A stretch of DNA of 64,000 bases from Epiperipatus broadwayi (GCA_028023455.1 JAQFVV010000186.1:1516700-1580699), one strand, 5' to 3'; shown: positions 49,240 through 61,811, counted from the stretch's first letter. Notes: generated by a model from the sequence alone, not told the origin. Numbers and translations are program-made.

Positions 49240-50900
49240 GAAAAAGGGTATAAATAAAGAACTTTTCTTTTGTTCTGGGTCTTATGCTTGCGGGTAACCA
49301 GTGCTGAAGGTCAGAGAGAAAATCTTAAGAATTTAGTTGGAAGAAATTTTGCTGAAAAATTAGACAATATAGCGAACTCTTGCTTGCTGTACTTACTTCA
49401 AGCTGCACTCTATTTTTCGGCATATAAATAAAAATCCAGAAATGTGTTGCTCTGCAAAAATGCGGAAGTAACCTCTTTTGCCTTCGCTCTCCTGAGCTGT
49501 TCCTGAGGTTGGAGTCGTAATCATGTAAGCCAGCCAGAGAACAAAAGTATCTGCCCTGTATCCGTGAAAAAAAAATCTGCCCTCAAAAACATGGAAAAAC
49601 AAATTTGAAGAACCGAGAAGACCTGCAGGGAAACATCAAATGAACTCATTTTGACCCACCCATCTAGTTACCAGTAACGTTCCCATAAATTATTAAAATA
49701 TCTTTGCAATTTGCAAATTCAGTGTATATTTATGCTTTTCTATATATATATATTTTTTTAAATCTATGTATTCGAGTCTTGTGAAATTATATTTCATTAA
49801 TTCCTTTCTTTTTCTTTAAATACTTTAATGGGCGGTAGGGTTATTACATATAATGGCGGCGGTAATTCTTATTAATTTAATTGAAAAATGCTTCGTTTAA
49901 CTTTCCGCCATTATACTCTCTGTAATCAAGTTATTTATTTTATATAAATATTTATTTAGAAAGAAAAGGAAGTAAATCATAGAAAGTGCAAAACTCTATT
50001 TTAAAATCAAGATTTAAATTGCTAGATATTCTATTATAAAACTTTCCAAACTTTATCTTAGTTTTTTTATATACATATAAAAGAAAGATCCTTATCAAAT
50101 GCCAGTATATTTTAGTCAATGAAGGGTTACAAATTTAAAGTTATATTTTAAAGAGCGTGAAATAAAACGTTCGCATTTATATTTTAGTACTAAGAGAGAG
50201 TACATTTTGACAATATGTATTAAAAAAATTATTAAATAGCATTGGCTTAGTGGTGAATGGGTTAAATTTCAACTAAATAAATAAAATATCCACCCACTTG
50301 TTCTTTTTATTAATTCAAATTTTATAAAGGTGAAGTTACTATTTTTCTGCAGATTTTCAGTGATAGTTGAGCTTTCCTAAGATATATATTTTGCAGAGGG
50401 TTTCTTTTTTAAATTTAAAGGTCGTTGACCGTATTTATATGGTATCGTGCCTCGGGTGATCTACTGGGCCGCTCAGCATAAAATACAGTGCTTCTTTTGC
50501 CAAGTTTGCTTAGGTTAACATACCTACATTCGGACCTTTTGAAAAATAAATAAATTGTTCGGGATCTCATGTCGATCTCAGTTCCTTAAATGTACGTAAC
50601 TGGACATAAGCAACAAAAACTCTGATCCTGAATCCGGGTCACATGTTTAGCGAATGGATTCCATTTTCTCTCTAACCTAGTTTAGAGACAGAGAGCTATC
50701 CGGTCTTGTGTTAACCTCTTGGTAACTGTTATGTCTCGAGCCTCACAGCCCACTATATGCTATCGCCTGTGTGCATGGTCTTATATATTTATATTTATTA
50801 GGAAATCTTTCTCAAAATATCATCGAAATGTTTCAATTATAGCTGGAAATTCCTGTTGGGATCACTTTATCATTCTTCTTAAATCATAAGTAGGGCGGTG
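49240..50900. other. GC-richer, CpG-containing unique sequence
   Basis: This is the least AT-rich stretch. It holds several CpGs, the inverted pair 'ataatggcgg' / 'ccgccattat' (49850-49860 and 49910-49919), and no family repeats seen elsewhere in the window. I cannot find a tRNA or snRNA fold. It is the best place in the window for a real exon or regulatory region, but the sequence alone does not prove one. Confidence 0.35.
49393..49602 (-). CDS. Possible exon, 69 codons, unrecognised
   Basis: On the minus strand a frame with mixed amino-acid composition (Tyr-Arg-Ala-Asp, Thr-Ser-Gly-Thr-Ala-Gln-Glu-Ser-Glu-Gly-Lys) ends at a TAA that is part of GTAAGT, a good splice donor just after the codon for Leu. 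So the stop may be intronic. It begins with TTG, so its 5' end is also unset; no acceptor or TATA-like start was identified. No domain recognised. It might be a first exon or a chance ORF in GC-richer DNA. Confidence 0.25.
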   Translation of the reverse strand: MFFHVFEGRFFFHGYRADTFVLWLAYMITTPTSGTAQESEGKRGYFRIFAEQHISGFLFICRKIECSLK

Positions 50901-51884
50901 ATTTAAACCTGTCCAAAGTGTTTAGTTGAGTTTGACCACCTATTTATTTCTATGTTCTCCAACCACAGAGTTAATGAATCATCTCTCTCTCTCTCTCTCT
51001 TGATTTCTTTTATGTAACACTTTCATTGGCTGAAATATTTTAAAGAAAGAAATGATAATGTAAAATTTTGTCTGTTCTTATCATTACGATCAATGGATCT
51101 TTCAAATATGTCTATCCGGTTGCAGTGAAAATAGCCTGTGACACTATTAATAAAACATTGTATGAATTCTTTTAATGTAAATAATAAAAGTGTGTGTTAT
51201 CTTTCATTCACTATAAATAAAACCACTTAGTATTGTTTTTCTTTTGTGACATACGTATGTACATCTGATCATTATATATGTAAAATATCCTTTTCATGGT
51301 CTCTTCTTTCCCTGACCACCGGGCATACATTAAGATTAAATTCTAGTGAGGTTTGGGGAGTAAGTCACTTAGTAGCAATCTAGAGGAGTAGGTGAGGTTC
51401 GAACCCCCTCTATCTGCATCTCTAGGTTAGGTTAAAGCAGCTCTACTTTTCTTACCATTACAATATATATATATAAGAAAAATAAAAGATATTGATTAAA
51501 ATGGAAGTTACTGTTTAAGAATTTAGTCCATGAATCAGAAAACATGTATATGTTCTTATAGAAATGATAGAAGAAAAAAAGTTATATGGCAAAAATATTG
51601 TTTACCTCCTGCTATATTTGTTATATATTTTAGATGAGTTGTTAAATAAATATTGTTTTGATAAAAATGGAATTCGAATTGAATCTAAAAATATTAATTT
51701 CTGGTAGTATGAAGATACTTACATGCAGTTTAGATGATTTTAATAAAATGATCTGTAAATTTGATAGATCTTGTAAAAAAAGTTTGACTTGAAAATAAAA
51801 CGTATATAAAATGTAATAAAAAAAAAATTCCTAAGAACATAATAGGAAACAATAATAAAATAATTACAGTGAAAAATACACAAA
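50901..51884. other. AT-rich spacer
   Basis: (CT)n at 50984-51000. At 51399 there is a B-box-like 'aggttcgaaccccc', but no tRNA fold around it. Confidence 0.4.
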
Positions 51885-51915
51885 ACTCTCCATACAGTAG
51901 TGCCACTCAGTACTG
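51885..51915. repeat. Hammerhead family A end fragment
   Basis: 'caaaactctccatacagtag' followed by 'tgccactcagta' is the family A terminus, without the ribozyme. Confidence 0.65.
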
Positions 51916-53340
51916 TAACATTTTCCATCTTGTTTGACCTCTATCGCAATAAAATTGTGCACGAGTTGATCAAGCTATGTCAAAAAAGAAGAAAGTTGTA
52001 TTTCTATCCTAAAAACACACCTATATTTCCTGATCAACTCGGCCTAGTAATTGTTGAGAATTATGCTATCGATGAGATCAGCTTTTAATTTATTTGATAG
52101 GCACCAGAGTTCTGCAAGAACCCACTGAACCGTCACATAGCATCTGGCAAACAAAAAAGAAAAATATGTTTTTAAACTAATCGGTATTGCATCATACCAT
52201 AACGAGAATTATTTTCTCCTTTTTGATTATTATTCCTGGGCTTGTTTAAACATATTGGCAAGGTAAATTCCATTTTAAATCTTATTAAACTAATAATAAA
52301 TTTAATACTAAAAAAAAATAATAACTAATATTAATAACGCACAATGAAAAGATTGATAAAAGTAAAATCTCTTTTATTCTAACAAACTAAAAATATTTAT
52401 AAGTTAAATTACGAATTAACTAAACAGGAAAGTACACACACACTAATCCAGATAATGAATCAATTAACAAAAACAGTTAGATTAAGCAATTAAAGCAAGT
52501 TAATAATGTTCCAAGATCTTGTATAAAATTCTTTATTAGAAAGTCTCTTGAATACAAAAAGAAAAGTCTAATATCAGGATGGTAGTCTAAGCTTAGATAA
52601 ATAATTGTTTGCAAACTTTTAAGTCACTATCAGGAAAATTTATTCTTAACTTACTGGAAAGTTCATGTAGGTTTATGGGATACCAGATCATGAGAATTTC
52701 CATTGGTCTCTCCTGCCAGTGTCTTCCATTATTGTTTCATTCTATAGCTGGAGAAAAGGCACGGTTGTAGTGACCCTTTTATTGCAAAAAGCGGTCTTCA
52801 CAAGTCCCATTTCCATGCTTGTGTGACAGCTTGCTACAGCAAGGGGAATACCTGTGTAGAAGTATATTTCTTGCCACAGGTTATGCTCATGGAAACCTCC
52901 AACTTTCAGAGATGTAACTAGAAGTTAAAGAGGAAGACCTAGATTGAAGTTGTCCTCTCCTTTTTATATCGCGATCCAGTTTATGAAACTTCTGCGCACT
53001 CTTTTGTCTTTTTATCAGCATATAAGATAATAATCTTGTACACTCTCTCTTAAATTTAAATTACAAAGTCTTAATTTTTTTTAGCATTATTCTTCCATCT
53101 TTAATTAGCTAAAAATATTTTTCTTTTAGCTTATACTTCTGGAATTCTTTTAATTTATCTGGATTTATCTGCATGTCATTTATTCTTTCCAATTTTTATT
53201 TCCAATTAGATAAAAAAAAAAATAAGAATGACAATTTTAACTTTCATTGCACGTTTTAACAAAAATTATACTAATCAAAAAAAATCTAAATTTACTTTTT
53301 TAGCTTTTACCAAATGCCAATATATTTGCAATGTATATAA
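51916..53340. other. Unassigned sequence, weakly LTR-like on the minus strand
   Basis: On the minus strand a stretch with AATAAA near 52385 lies 5' of a 'ctctggtgcc' at about 52101-52110. The order resembles R-U5-PBS, but the PBS match is poor and no coding domain follows. Moderately GC-richer around 52700-52920. The frame at 51900-52088 has no motif. Confidence 0.25.
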
Positions 53341-53417
53341 ATAAACATTACAGTACCAACCAGAATAATAAATGGATGCCAGAAGACTTGTGCATAAAAT
53401 CTCTGTCCAGTGCCTAC

Positions 53418-53478
53418 TCATCCAATATCCCCAGACTAGTTTCTGGCTTGTGGTTTTTATCAGTGAGGAGCTTTGGAT
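53418..53478 (-). ncRNA. Hammerhead ribozyme-like motif (family A)
   Basis: Minus strand: outer stem I AUCCAA/UUGGAU and inner UCCUCA/UGGGGA are both complete. Core CUGAUAA (G8 to A), CCACAAGCC loop region, GAAA, AC-UA-GU, C at the cleavage site. One core base from the hammerhead consensus; the best stem I among family A copies. Confidence 0.68.
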
Positions 53479-53794
53479 CTGAGAGCACTGCACATAGATC
53501 TTAAAATCTAATACAAACCTCCAGCTGCTACATTTTATCTCTACTTAACTACAAAACTATGAGAATAAAATTGATAACACAATAATATTTTCAATCTAAG
53601 CTCAGTAGATTATTTAGTCATATGGCAGTGAACCCAGTTCAGTATCCATACATTTTGATATCTTTGGTTATTGAGCTTAGATTAAAAATATTATTGTGTT
53701 TTCAATTTTATTCTCATAGTTTTGTAGTTAAGTACAGATAAAAGACGGCTAGAGGGTTGCATTAGATCCTAAGATCTAGGTGCAGTGCTCTCAG

Positions 53795-53855
53795 ATACAA
53801 AGCTCCTCACTGACAAAGGCCACAAGCCAGAAACTAGTCTGGGTTATTGGATGAG
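53795..53855 (+). ncRNA. Hammerhead ribozyme-like motif (family A)
   Basis: UCCUCA stem I, core CUGACAA (53810-53816), GGC/GCC stem II with CACAA loop, GAAA, AC-UA-GU, UC, then UGGG with a 2-base deletion before UUGGAU. Core and stem I damage predict inactivity. Confidence 0.6.
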
Positions 53856-53995
53856 TAGGCACTGGATATGGATTTTATGCCCAAGCTTTCTGGCATTCAT
53901 TGATTACTCTGATTGGCACTGAGTGGCACTACTGTATGGAAAGTTTTGCCTGTTTTAATAACAGTAATGTGCCACCATAAGAAATAATGAACATG

Positions 53996-54969
53996 TGATG
54001 GAAAATACAATGACTAAAGGGACTTTTAATAAATGTAAAAGGCTAATCTGTGTATCATTAAAATTAGAAATAAAATAAAAGTCTTGTTCAATATTTTATT
54101 TGTAGTATACTTTATAGAGAGAAGCAATGTGGACATTTAGTAAGAGTGAAAAGAAAAGTTGAAGATTTTAGAAATATGTATTTGGGGGGTGTGTGGAAAA
54201 GTTGTACATATATATATATATATAATGTTGCAAAGAGTATATAAAAAGATTATACTTTTTCAATTATGTGCAAAAAAAAAGTGAGACTGGATTAAGAATG
54301 TATCAAAAAGCAAAAAAATTTATGAAAAATGAACTGGAAAGAACTATAGAAGCTACAAGGAAAAGAAGTAGAAGATTTGAAAAAAAAAGCTGGTTGATGA
54401 AAAGTCTTTGAAAAATAGCAAGAAAAAAAAAGGATTGAAAAGTGTGTACTTGAATGATATATGAGTTGTAATTAAAAATAATGGAATACATTTTATTCAT
54501 CTACAATTTTCAATATTTCATTCTTTCTAATTAAGATTTTTTAACGTTTGTTTTTTTTATTCTTCGAATGCACGTCTTTAGAATTTCTAATTTCTTCCTT
54601 TTTAAAAAAAAATACTTAAGAGTTTTCCCCCTCAACTAAACATTTACAAAATAGCCTTTTAACTTTAATTAAAAATACTACATTTGCTCTATAAATTCCA
54701 CTTTAATTATTGTTTTAAAAAATTCTTCCCACTTATTTTTCTTGCTTTATTTTTAGTTGCATTTCTTCTCATCGCAAATTCATTCAAATTTTATTTCTTC
54801 TACTTATACTTTTTTTATTATTTTTACAAATACTGACATATTAATAAATCACTCTTTCTTCTCCCAAATTAACATTATTCTGTAAGGACATTTAATCTTA
54901 TGAATTACTATATTAGCAATCATTTTTCAGTTTGTCTTCCGTATTTATCATATCCAACAAAATAATCCA
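53996..54969. other. AT-rich spacer
   Basis: (TA)n at 54207-54225. Nothing else recognised. Confidence 0.4.
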
Positions 54970-55400
54970 AGATCAATTATCATCATCATCAATCATTATC
55001 ACTCAGCTGTAGGATGAAGTTCTCTCCAAGTTCAATCCACCTTCTTAGCATATTAAGCTTCCCTTCTTCACATAGCCCCTGCACACTTTTTTATTTCATC
55101 CATCCATCTCACATGTGGTCACTTTCTGGGTCTTTTACAATCTTTTGGAATCCCGTTTAAGATTTCAATTGTCCATTTATTATCATCTCTTCTAGCAATA
55201 TGTCCAGCCCAACTGGAGTCTTTTTAATTTTTTTAATGAGGTCAGTAATACCTGTTTGTTCTCTTACTTGTATTTTGCATTTTCGATCTCTTCTTGTTAC
55301 TACTCCCAACATGCATCTCTCCATACTAGTACTATCACTGGTCAGGCCAGCAATACCCGAAGAAGATTGGAGAATAATCTCTTGAAACATTGTGCATATA
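54970..55400 (-). pseudogene. RTE-like LINE, C-terminal fragment
   Basis: The frame 55157-55390 begins in 'MERCMLGV', the RTE segment with Leu-Gly after the Arg-Met pair. It continues through 'REQTGITDLIKKIKK' and 'GLDILLEEMIINGQLKS'. Beyond a stop the reading continues as 'CKRPRK*PHVRWMDEIKK' (Trp to stop) and 'RREA', the usual RPRGRP-x-RW-DDI tail. This is the last 120-130 residues of the protein, a 5'-truncated copy. Confidence 0.75.
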
Positions 55401-55492
55401 CTAATCTGTTTGATGTGCTATTACTAACAGTTTAATGTATTTGGAATATTTAAATAACAGTTAAATTTTTCTAAAGACATTCAATAATTATA

Positions 55493-55680
55493 TTAGATGA
55501 TGGAAATAGTCCAATATAAAATTACAAATTTAACTATTAACAATGTTATAAAATAAGCCATAGATATTTCAACAAAAGATAGCCATTGATTTTGGCAATC
55601 ATTAATTATGTGGTTCATAATTTGTGTGTGATCCCATTTTAGATCTGTGGTTGGAAAATTATATTTATAAATCAAGTAAA
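55493..55680 (-). pseudogene. LINE C-terminal knuckle fragment
   Basis: The minus-strand frame contains 'QIMNHIINDC', nearly the same as 'MNHIFNDC' in the LINE at 39240-41460, suggesting a very short 3' end of the same family. The rest of the frame is hydrophobic and not diagnostic. Confidence 0.4.
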
Positions 55681-56080
55681 TGCAATGCCCATGGGTTGTC
55701 CTGAAACTTTAGTTACATGTAAAGAAATTAAATCCAATTTTGTGATCCAATCTATTTATAGTATACATTAACATATGAAACAAATAATCATCATATGGAA
55801 ACAGACTTCATCTTAATGAATTCTTGGTCAAAACAAGTTATAAAATGTAGAATTAAATAAACATTACATAATTAAGTTAGTAATAAGTTATATATTAATA
55901 ATCATCTATGATGTAAAATTAGGAAAACCTATATTATAGATAATTAAAAAACAAAACATTACTCAATGAAATATAAAATATATCTTAAAACATCCATAAT
56001 TAATTGCTCTGGAGACTATGTAACAATGAAATATCCATGTTCCAGGTTAAGAATAACAATATGATTTAGTTTATAAAATG

Positions 56081-56600
56081 CAATAAAGAGAGCATACCAA
56101 TAGCTTAAACAAGCCCTTAATTAATAAGGGCAGTATGAGAAAATATTTAAAATCTTTATCCAGAACACTCTCATCTCCAGACCAACTGGTTTCGACCTTA
56201 TGGCTCACATCAGTGGAGAACTAGAATATTCGGCCACTAGATCTAAAACATCAACTCAAAACCCAGCACTTATTTCATACGTATATTTAAGTAGAAACTC
56301 TGAAATTTTCAGAGAAATGTCTTTAAATCCAGTTATCTAACTTAAATAGCTACATGGGACTGAACTAAATTCAGATCTACCAGATTTTAATAGCCTCAGC
56401 ATAGCGAAAGCCTTAAAGGTAAAATTATAATAATCAAAAAAGCAACTCATATATAATGTGACATTACTTTTATAAGCTTGTATTTACAAAAATGCAATAC
56501 AGAGAGCATACTAATAGCTCAAACAAGCTCTTAATTAATAAGTGTTGCAGGATGAGAAAATATTTAAATTTTTTATCCAGAACACTCTCATATAAACAGT
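56081..56600 (-). mobile_element. Hammerhead family B, tandem partial dimer
   Basis: The block at 56081-56174 (aatgcaataaagagagcat ... cagaacactctcat) is repeated at about 56490-56591 in the same orientation, 409-417 bp apart. The second block stops about 5 nt short of the position equivalent to the ribozyme cut. This looks like a full unit plus part of a second one. Confidence 0.75.
56163..56231 (-). ncRNA. Hammerhead ribozyme, type I (family B)
   Basis: Minus strand: outer stem I GAAUAU/GUGUUC, inner stem I UCUCCA/UGGAGA (perfect), core CUGAUGU (last A to U), stem II about GAGCC/GGUC with an AUAA loop, GAAA (complement 56190-56193), stem III ACC/GGU with loop AGUU, C before the cut at 56180/56179. 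Only one core base is off. Confidence 0.75.
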
Positions 56601-57569
56601 TAATAGTGGTAATATACTTTTAAAATATAATTCCTAAAACAACAAACTTTTGAAAATATTCCCAAAGCTAGATCAACAGATTAATTATGTATTTGAATTA
56701 TCAATGATTTAAGATTAAATTTCTGAAGCTAAGATCTCAAATATAGAAAATATAGAAAAGTAAATCATATAATATTCCATAATTGAATACTTGTTTTACT
56801 GGTTACAAAATTTCAATAAGCATAGAAAATATAGATAGGGCAGGTTGTAATAATTTATGGAATTATTCGTGATTAAACTAAAATGAAGCTGAAAAATAAC
56901 TACATAATTATTCAACACATATAGCGCAGATAAAAAAATAGCTATTTTTTTTAGGAATGAAACAGCAAAATACAATGGAATGTGATCCATATTTACAAGA
57001 GAAATATTGTTTTTCTTTAATAATTATAACATTTTATGTAATATTTTCTTATTTATATGTTCTTACAGCTTTTTAAAAGTAAAAATGACATGGTTATATA
57101 TTTATAGATTTTTATTTATTTATAAAAAGTGACTAAATAAAGAATTTATTTCTTCTAGCAGTTTGTTGATTTTTATATAATTTCTACTTTTTATATTTTA
57201 CTCTCTGGTATTTTCTTTTATTATCTATTCTTTGTACCATGAAAGCAACTTAAGTGAATCAACTAACGTAAGAATTAAGAAATTATACCTCTGTTTTCCA
57301 GCAGAACTTGATAGTAATTCAAAGACATTGATAATTGTCTATATGGTATTTTTGTCTTAGTGAAAACTATTTTTTAATTGATTCCTCAAAGTATAAATAG
57401 TATAAAGTTATACCGGCTATGGTGTGATATTTATTCGAAAATATTTGTCATAGTTTATACAATAGTTTGTTTGTATCCTAATTAAATTATACAATACAGT
57501 ATTGATATTCACATATTATTACTAATATTTTTTTTAAAATTATCACATATCAATATATATATATATATT
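56601..57569. other. AT-rich spacer
   Basis: Nothing recognised. Confidence 0.4.
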
Positions 57570-57690
57570 CGATCTTTATTGGAAAAAGGAGGTTGCCTTG
57601 ACAATAGTCTGAAATTGTTAACTGTTATTGATATTGGAACTGTCTGAATGTTGACTGGTTTTTAATGATACGTGTATATATATATATAGT
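57570..57690 (+). repeat. Repeat family C copy
   Basis: 'ggaggttgccttgacaa', 'attgttaactgttattgata' and 'tgaatgttgactggtttttaat' match the family. TA tracts on both sides. Confidence 0.75.
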
Positions 57691-57773
57691 CGTAGTAATT
57701 TTGAATATAGGAAATTTATAGATAAATTTTTGAATACAAGTATGTGTATATTGAAATTTAGATGTAAGTAGCG

Positions 57774-58045
57774 AGGATTTGAACACAAAATTTCAAGCTG
57801 TGTTCAGCTATCCACTCCATCTTATATAACTAATAACATACATGTAAAAAAGATAAATGATCTCCAATATACATATTTTGTGCTGAACCAGCATGTGTTC
57901 TGGACCAACTGATGAGTGTTGATTCAGCACAAAATATATCTATTGGAGATCATTTATCTTTTTTACATGTATGTAATCATGTATATCAGTTATATGTGAT
58001 GAAATGTATATCTGAAGGATGTTTGAAAGTCTGTGTTCAAATCCC
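57774..58045. repeat. Large foldback, about 130-bp arms
   Basis: Outer 'ggatttgaacaca' (57774-57786) pairs with 'tgtgttcaaatcc' (58032-58044). Inner arms 57838-57890 and 57920-57972 are nearly perfect ('agataaatgatctccaata' and complement). Loop about 30 nt. The 64-codon frame at 57912-58106 is one arm read through. Confidence 0.8.
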
Positions 58046-59590
58046 TTCTAATTACGATAAATTTTGTATAAGTGATTCTTTATTAATAACATTCCTGAAT
58101 CTTTAAGTTTTATTAATAGCAATAAAAATAAAAAGATTAAAATTAAAAATGAAAAGTTTACATATGTAAATTAAAATTTTTCTCAGTGATATATGTAAAT
58201 TAAAATTTGTATTCATATATTTAAATATTAGTGATTACAGCACAAAAAATTGGCTAACATATATAAAGAAGCGAGCAACTTATTTTGCCATCAGTAACGT
58301 TTTTTTTTAAAAAAAATAAAAAATAAAAAAAATGTAATAAACTCCTAGGGTTTAGTTATTTAAATAATTTTTTAAAGCTCAAAATAGACATGAAACATCT
58401 TTAAATCATGTAAAAATGATAATTTTATTTAAAACATAATTGTACTATATATTTATTTACATTGAAAAGGATAAAAACTGAAAAATGTATTATGGTAATA
58501 TGTCACTCACAAATAAATGAATTAGCGGTTTGTTCTGGAAACAGATGAGCATTCCAGCAATGAAACTAATTATGTTGATGCTGATCATTTTTTAAATAGT
58601 TATGATATGTTATTAGCATATCATTTAGATTTTGTCAGATTCTTTTCAGAATTTTTAAACCAATCACAGAATGATGTAATAGATAACATTGGAAATGTTT
58701 TTCTTTTTATATCATATTCATAATAAAATAAAAATGTTTTATTTGTTGTGGTGTTACTGCATGAATACTTAATAATTATCATTTGCATTTAGGAACAATA
58801 TACATGGAAAACTTTATGAATAATTTATAGAATTGGTAGATATTAATAAAGAGAGAAATGAAATTTATAGAGGGCTCTGGTGAAGTCTGCAGGATAGTTG
58901 AAACTAAGCAAAATAAAGAAGGAATTATATAAAAAATATTGCATTAAAGTGCATATAAAGAGATGATAAGAAAATGTCAAGATATTAGTCATGATAGAAC
59001 ATAATCTGGTCTGGTTGAATCCACCTTTAGAACAATATTGGAATAAAAGCTAAAATTTATCATAATGTAGCTGATTTGTTTGTACTTTTCTCAGAGCTTC
59101 AACAAAAATATGCAATATTCAGTAACTTTTTAAATTTATTGTTGTACTCATAGATTAAATACGGTTTTGTCTTAAGTTCTTACAAAAAAAAAAAAAACAA
59201 ATCAAAGAATATTCTCCTTTTAAAAATAATTAATGATTTAACATTCTTTTTCAATAACTCTGCATATCATAGAATAATTTAAATAATGATGTTAAAAAAA
59301 AAAGTAATGTAAGAATAATTGAAATTTTTTTTGATTGTTGGAAATATTTAATAGATGTCTAAAACAATTTCAGAAACCCTAACAAAAGCAACACAGACAA
59401 TTATTTATCATATTTAAACTATTTTACTTTATCTTTCTGCTACTTTAATTGATGTTTCATACTATATTTTATAACTAAAATTAATGATATTAAATAATTT
59501 ATATTAAAAATAGACGACTTGAAAAGCATAAACTTTTATTAGTGCGATTATTTTTAAAAATTAGTTGGAATTACTAACGTAATATATATT
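58046..59590. other. AT-rich spacer
   Basis: Nothing recognised. Confidence 0.4.
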
Positions 59591-59747
59591 AAGGCTATAA
59601 CCGTGCCTAAATACGACAGAAGGGACCTCTATAAATCTTAACACAAGATTAATGACTTTAAAAGACAAGAAGTCGTTAATCTTGTGTTAAGATTTGTAGA
59701 GGTCCCTACTGTTGTATTTAGGCGCCTAGTCTTAACGTAATAGCCTT
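59591..59747. repeat. Foldback element, about 70-bp arms
   Basis: Ends 'aaggctat' and 'atagcctt'; inner arms 'agaggtccctact' and 'agaagggacctct' with 'cttaacacaagattaa' and complement are almost perfect. Loop about 14 nt. Compact MITE-like palindrome. Confidence 0.82.
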
Positions 59748-60529
59748 AAAAATTAGTTGGATAAATCAAACAAAATCTCTATGCACCATGAAAAAATGTT
59801 TTAGAATTGAAAATATGTGAGTCAAAAAATAGCTACAGAAATTTGAAATTTTGGATAACCTTTTTATATAAATATATGAATGATTTAATACTTATTAAAT
59901 TTACTTTTTTTTAATTGATTAATTCAAAAATATTTAACTTAGTGCACAAAATTTGATAAAATGAGTACAGAAATATAATATGTGTGTGTGTGTGGAACAT
60001 ATTCCGATTTTTTAAAATTAAGAAATAAAGTAATAAGGGTTTGAAATTTATGTTATTTAAAAAGCAAAAAATATTAATAAACGTCTTAAATATATAAATG
60101 CTGCCTAAGATCTAGGGCTTTCCCCCCCAGGAATCTGGCCCATAAGCAATCCAGCTAATTATCTAACCCTGATAAAAAAAAAATGGGTATTTAGCTATTT
60201 TTAGAAATAAAACAAAAATAGACTAACATTCTAAACTATCACTTCTATATCTCTGCTTTTTTATAAGAGCTATTTGGCGATCTTTGTGGTAGGTAGTTAT
60301 TTATAAAAGTTTATTTTTGTATAAGTCTAAAAGGGAATAAAAATAATATAGTATAAAAAATGAAATAAATTAAGTGTTATATTATTTAGTTATTTTTCTT
60401 GTAGATAGTTAATCCATATAATTTTGTAATGAAGCAAAGAATAGTTATTAAAATAAGTTACAATTTTTATCTTGATTATGGATAGATAACATGGTCATAA
60501 ATAGAATGGAAGTATATGTATGTATGTTG
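59748..60529. other. AT-rich spacer
   Basis: (GT)n at 59981-59992. Nothing else recognised. Confidence 0.4.
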
Positions 60530-60635
60530 TATAAATGAAAATAATCACACACAAATTCATATATTTATTTGTTTTGTTATATAAATGAAAATAATCACAC
60601 ACAAATTCATATATTTATTTGTTTTGTTATATAAA
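60530..60635. repeat. Tandem duplication, 50-bp unit, two copies
   Basis: The unit 'tataaatgaaaataatcaca...' at 60530 is repeated from 60580 with no mismatch seen. Confidence 0.95.
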
Positions 60636-60889
60636 AAGATATTAACAGTGTAAATGATTAATTTTGGTAATAAATATTAAAATTTAAAAAAAAAAACCCA
60701 AATCATTATGATTAATTACTATTTTTTTAAAAAAAAGTATTAATGCTGTAAAAATTTATTATTTTTATTTCTCATAAGTAGTTTTAAAAGAATTTTATTG
60801 TTACTAAAATACATGATTTAGTTATGCAAGGCTAGCACTTGAAATATGATGACTCAATTATGACTAAGTGTCTTGTGTTCTTTTCAGCA

Positions 60890-61811
60890 GGGATGGAGGC
60901 CTTGACTGGTAGCGATCTCATTGTCCTGAGGTGAGACCTCCATAAAGGCTCCATGTGCTGCTGAAAAGGAATTTTATTGACAGAAGCAAGTCTTTTGCTT
61001 GCAGGGCTTTCAGCTGGGAGTTAAATATTGCTGATGGTTTAGGTCTTGGAAGTGTAAATATAGTTGTGCACCTGGCCATCCATATAGCATATGAAATAAA
61101 GATGACCAGATGGATGACTGGGAAATCACCAGAGTGCAGACAGTTCCTGAGGTTAAGAATTTTTAGAAGAGGGATACTGCACTCATCATTAATGGACTGC
61201 CTAATGTCCTGATAGCCAGGGCAGAGTAAAATAATGTGGTCAAATGTTTCATCTTCTCTGTGACAGATATAGCACCTTGAGTCTACCTTTGAAAAATATC
61301 TCTTGAAATGAAGGAACCATCTTGTAGAGATCATGCCAAGATTAACTTTTATGAGGTGATCCAGAAGTTTAGGTTCCATAGTGAGGTGTTTAAAAATTTA
61401 CATAATCTTGAGGTTATTTAGGCCTAGATGGACTTTGATGGCCAGGGCCTCTGGATTTAGTAGCGCTTGTGCTTCCCAGATGTTTATTTTATTATCAAGA
61501 GCCAGGATAGAATTACCATTATGACTGAGAACTTTACTGACAACAGTCTATCCAGACAGTACGTGAAGGTGGGGGGGTCTGTCTGTGGGGATCACAGGAT
61601 CAATAATGACTGCTGAAAAGTACTTTTTGATGAGGCTATGGACCAGATAGTGTTGTTTTTGATACATGATTGTACTCAGCGAATGGAGGGACAAAGAATA
61701 TAAAAAAAACCATTTTCTTGAATTTAATAATGTGATAGATGAGAAGGCTGGAAAAAAACAATGGAAACTTTTGAACTGAAATGTTTGTCTCCAAAATTTA
61801 TAATAAATCAA
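60890..61811 (-). pseudogene. Non-LTR retrotransposon C-terminal region
   Basis: The main frame (60918-61379, 153 codons) holds 'RCYICHREDETFDHIILLCPG', a C-x2-C...H-x4-C knuckle, near residue 35-56, preceded by 'GMISTRWFLHFKRY'. Upstream on the same strand, 61380-61811 reads on with few stops: 'NGNSILALDNKINIWEAQAL', then a frame at 61548-61811. It is the end of a LINE ORF2; RT motifs upstream are not seen, so the element is 5' truncated. GC is higher than in the surroundings, which fits a younger insertion. Clade unknown, different from the other LINEs here. Confidence 0.65.

Larger units (their letters stand above)
53347..53995. mobile_element. Hammerhead family A, inverted dimer
   Basis: A minus-strand unit (53347 to about 53655) meets a plus-strand unit (about 53656-53995). 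Both carry the ribozyme, the 'cctaagatctaggtgcagtgctctcag' region and the 'tattattgtgttttcaat' block. The left end lacks the outermost 'actctcca' block found on the right. Confidence 0.8.

Noticed and set aside
51385-51425. B-box-like 'aggttcgaaccccc'
   Set aside because: No acceptor or anticodon stem fits around it; T-stem pairing is imperfect.
57918-57945. CUGAUGA followed by a small stem and AAAA at the centre of a foldback
   Set aside because: No GAAA, no stem I or stem III partner; it arises from the loop of a palindrome.
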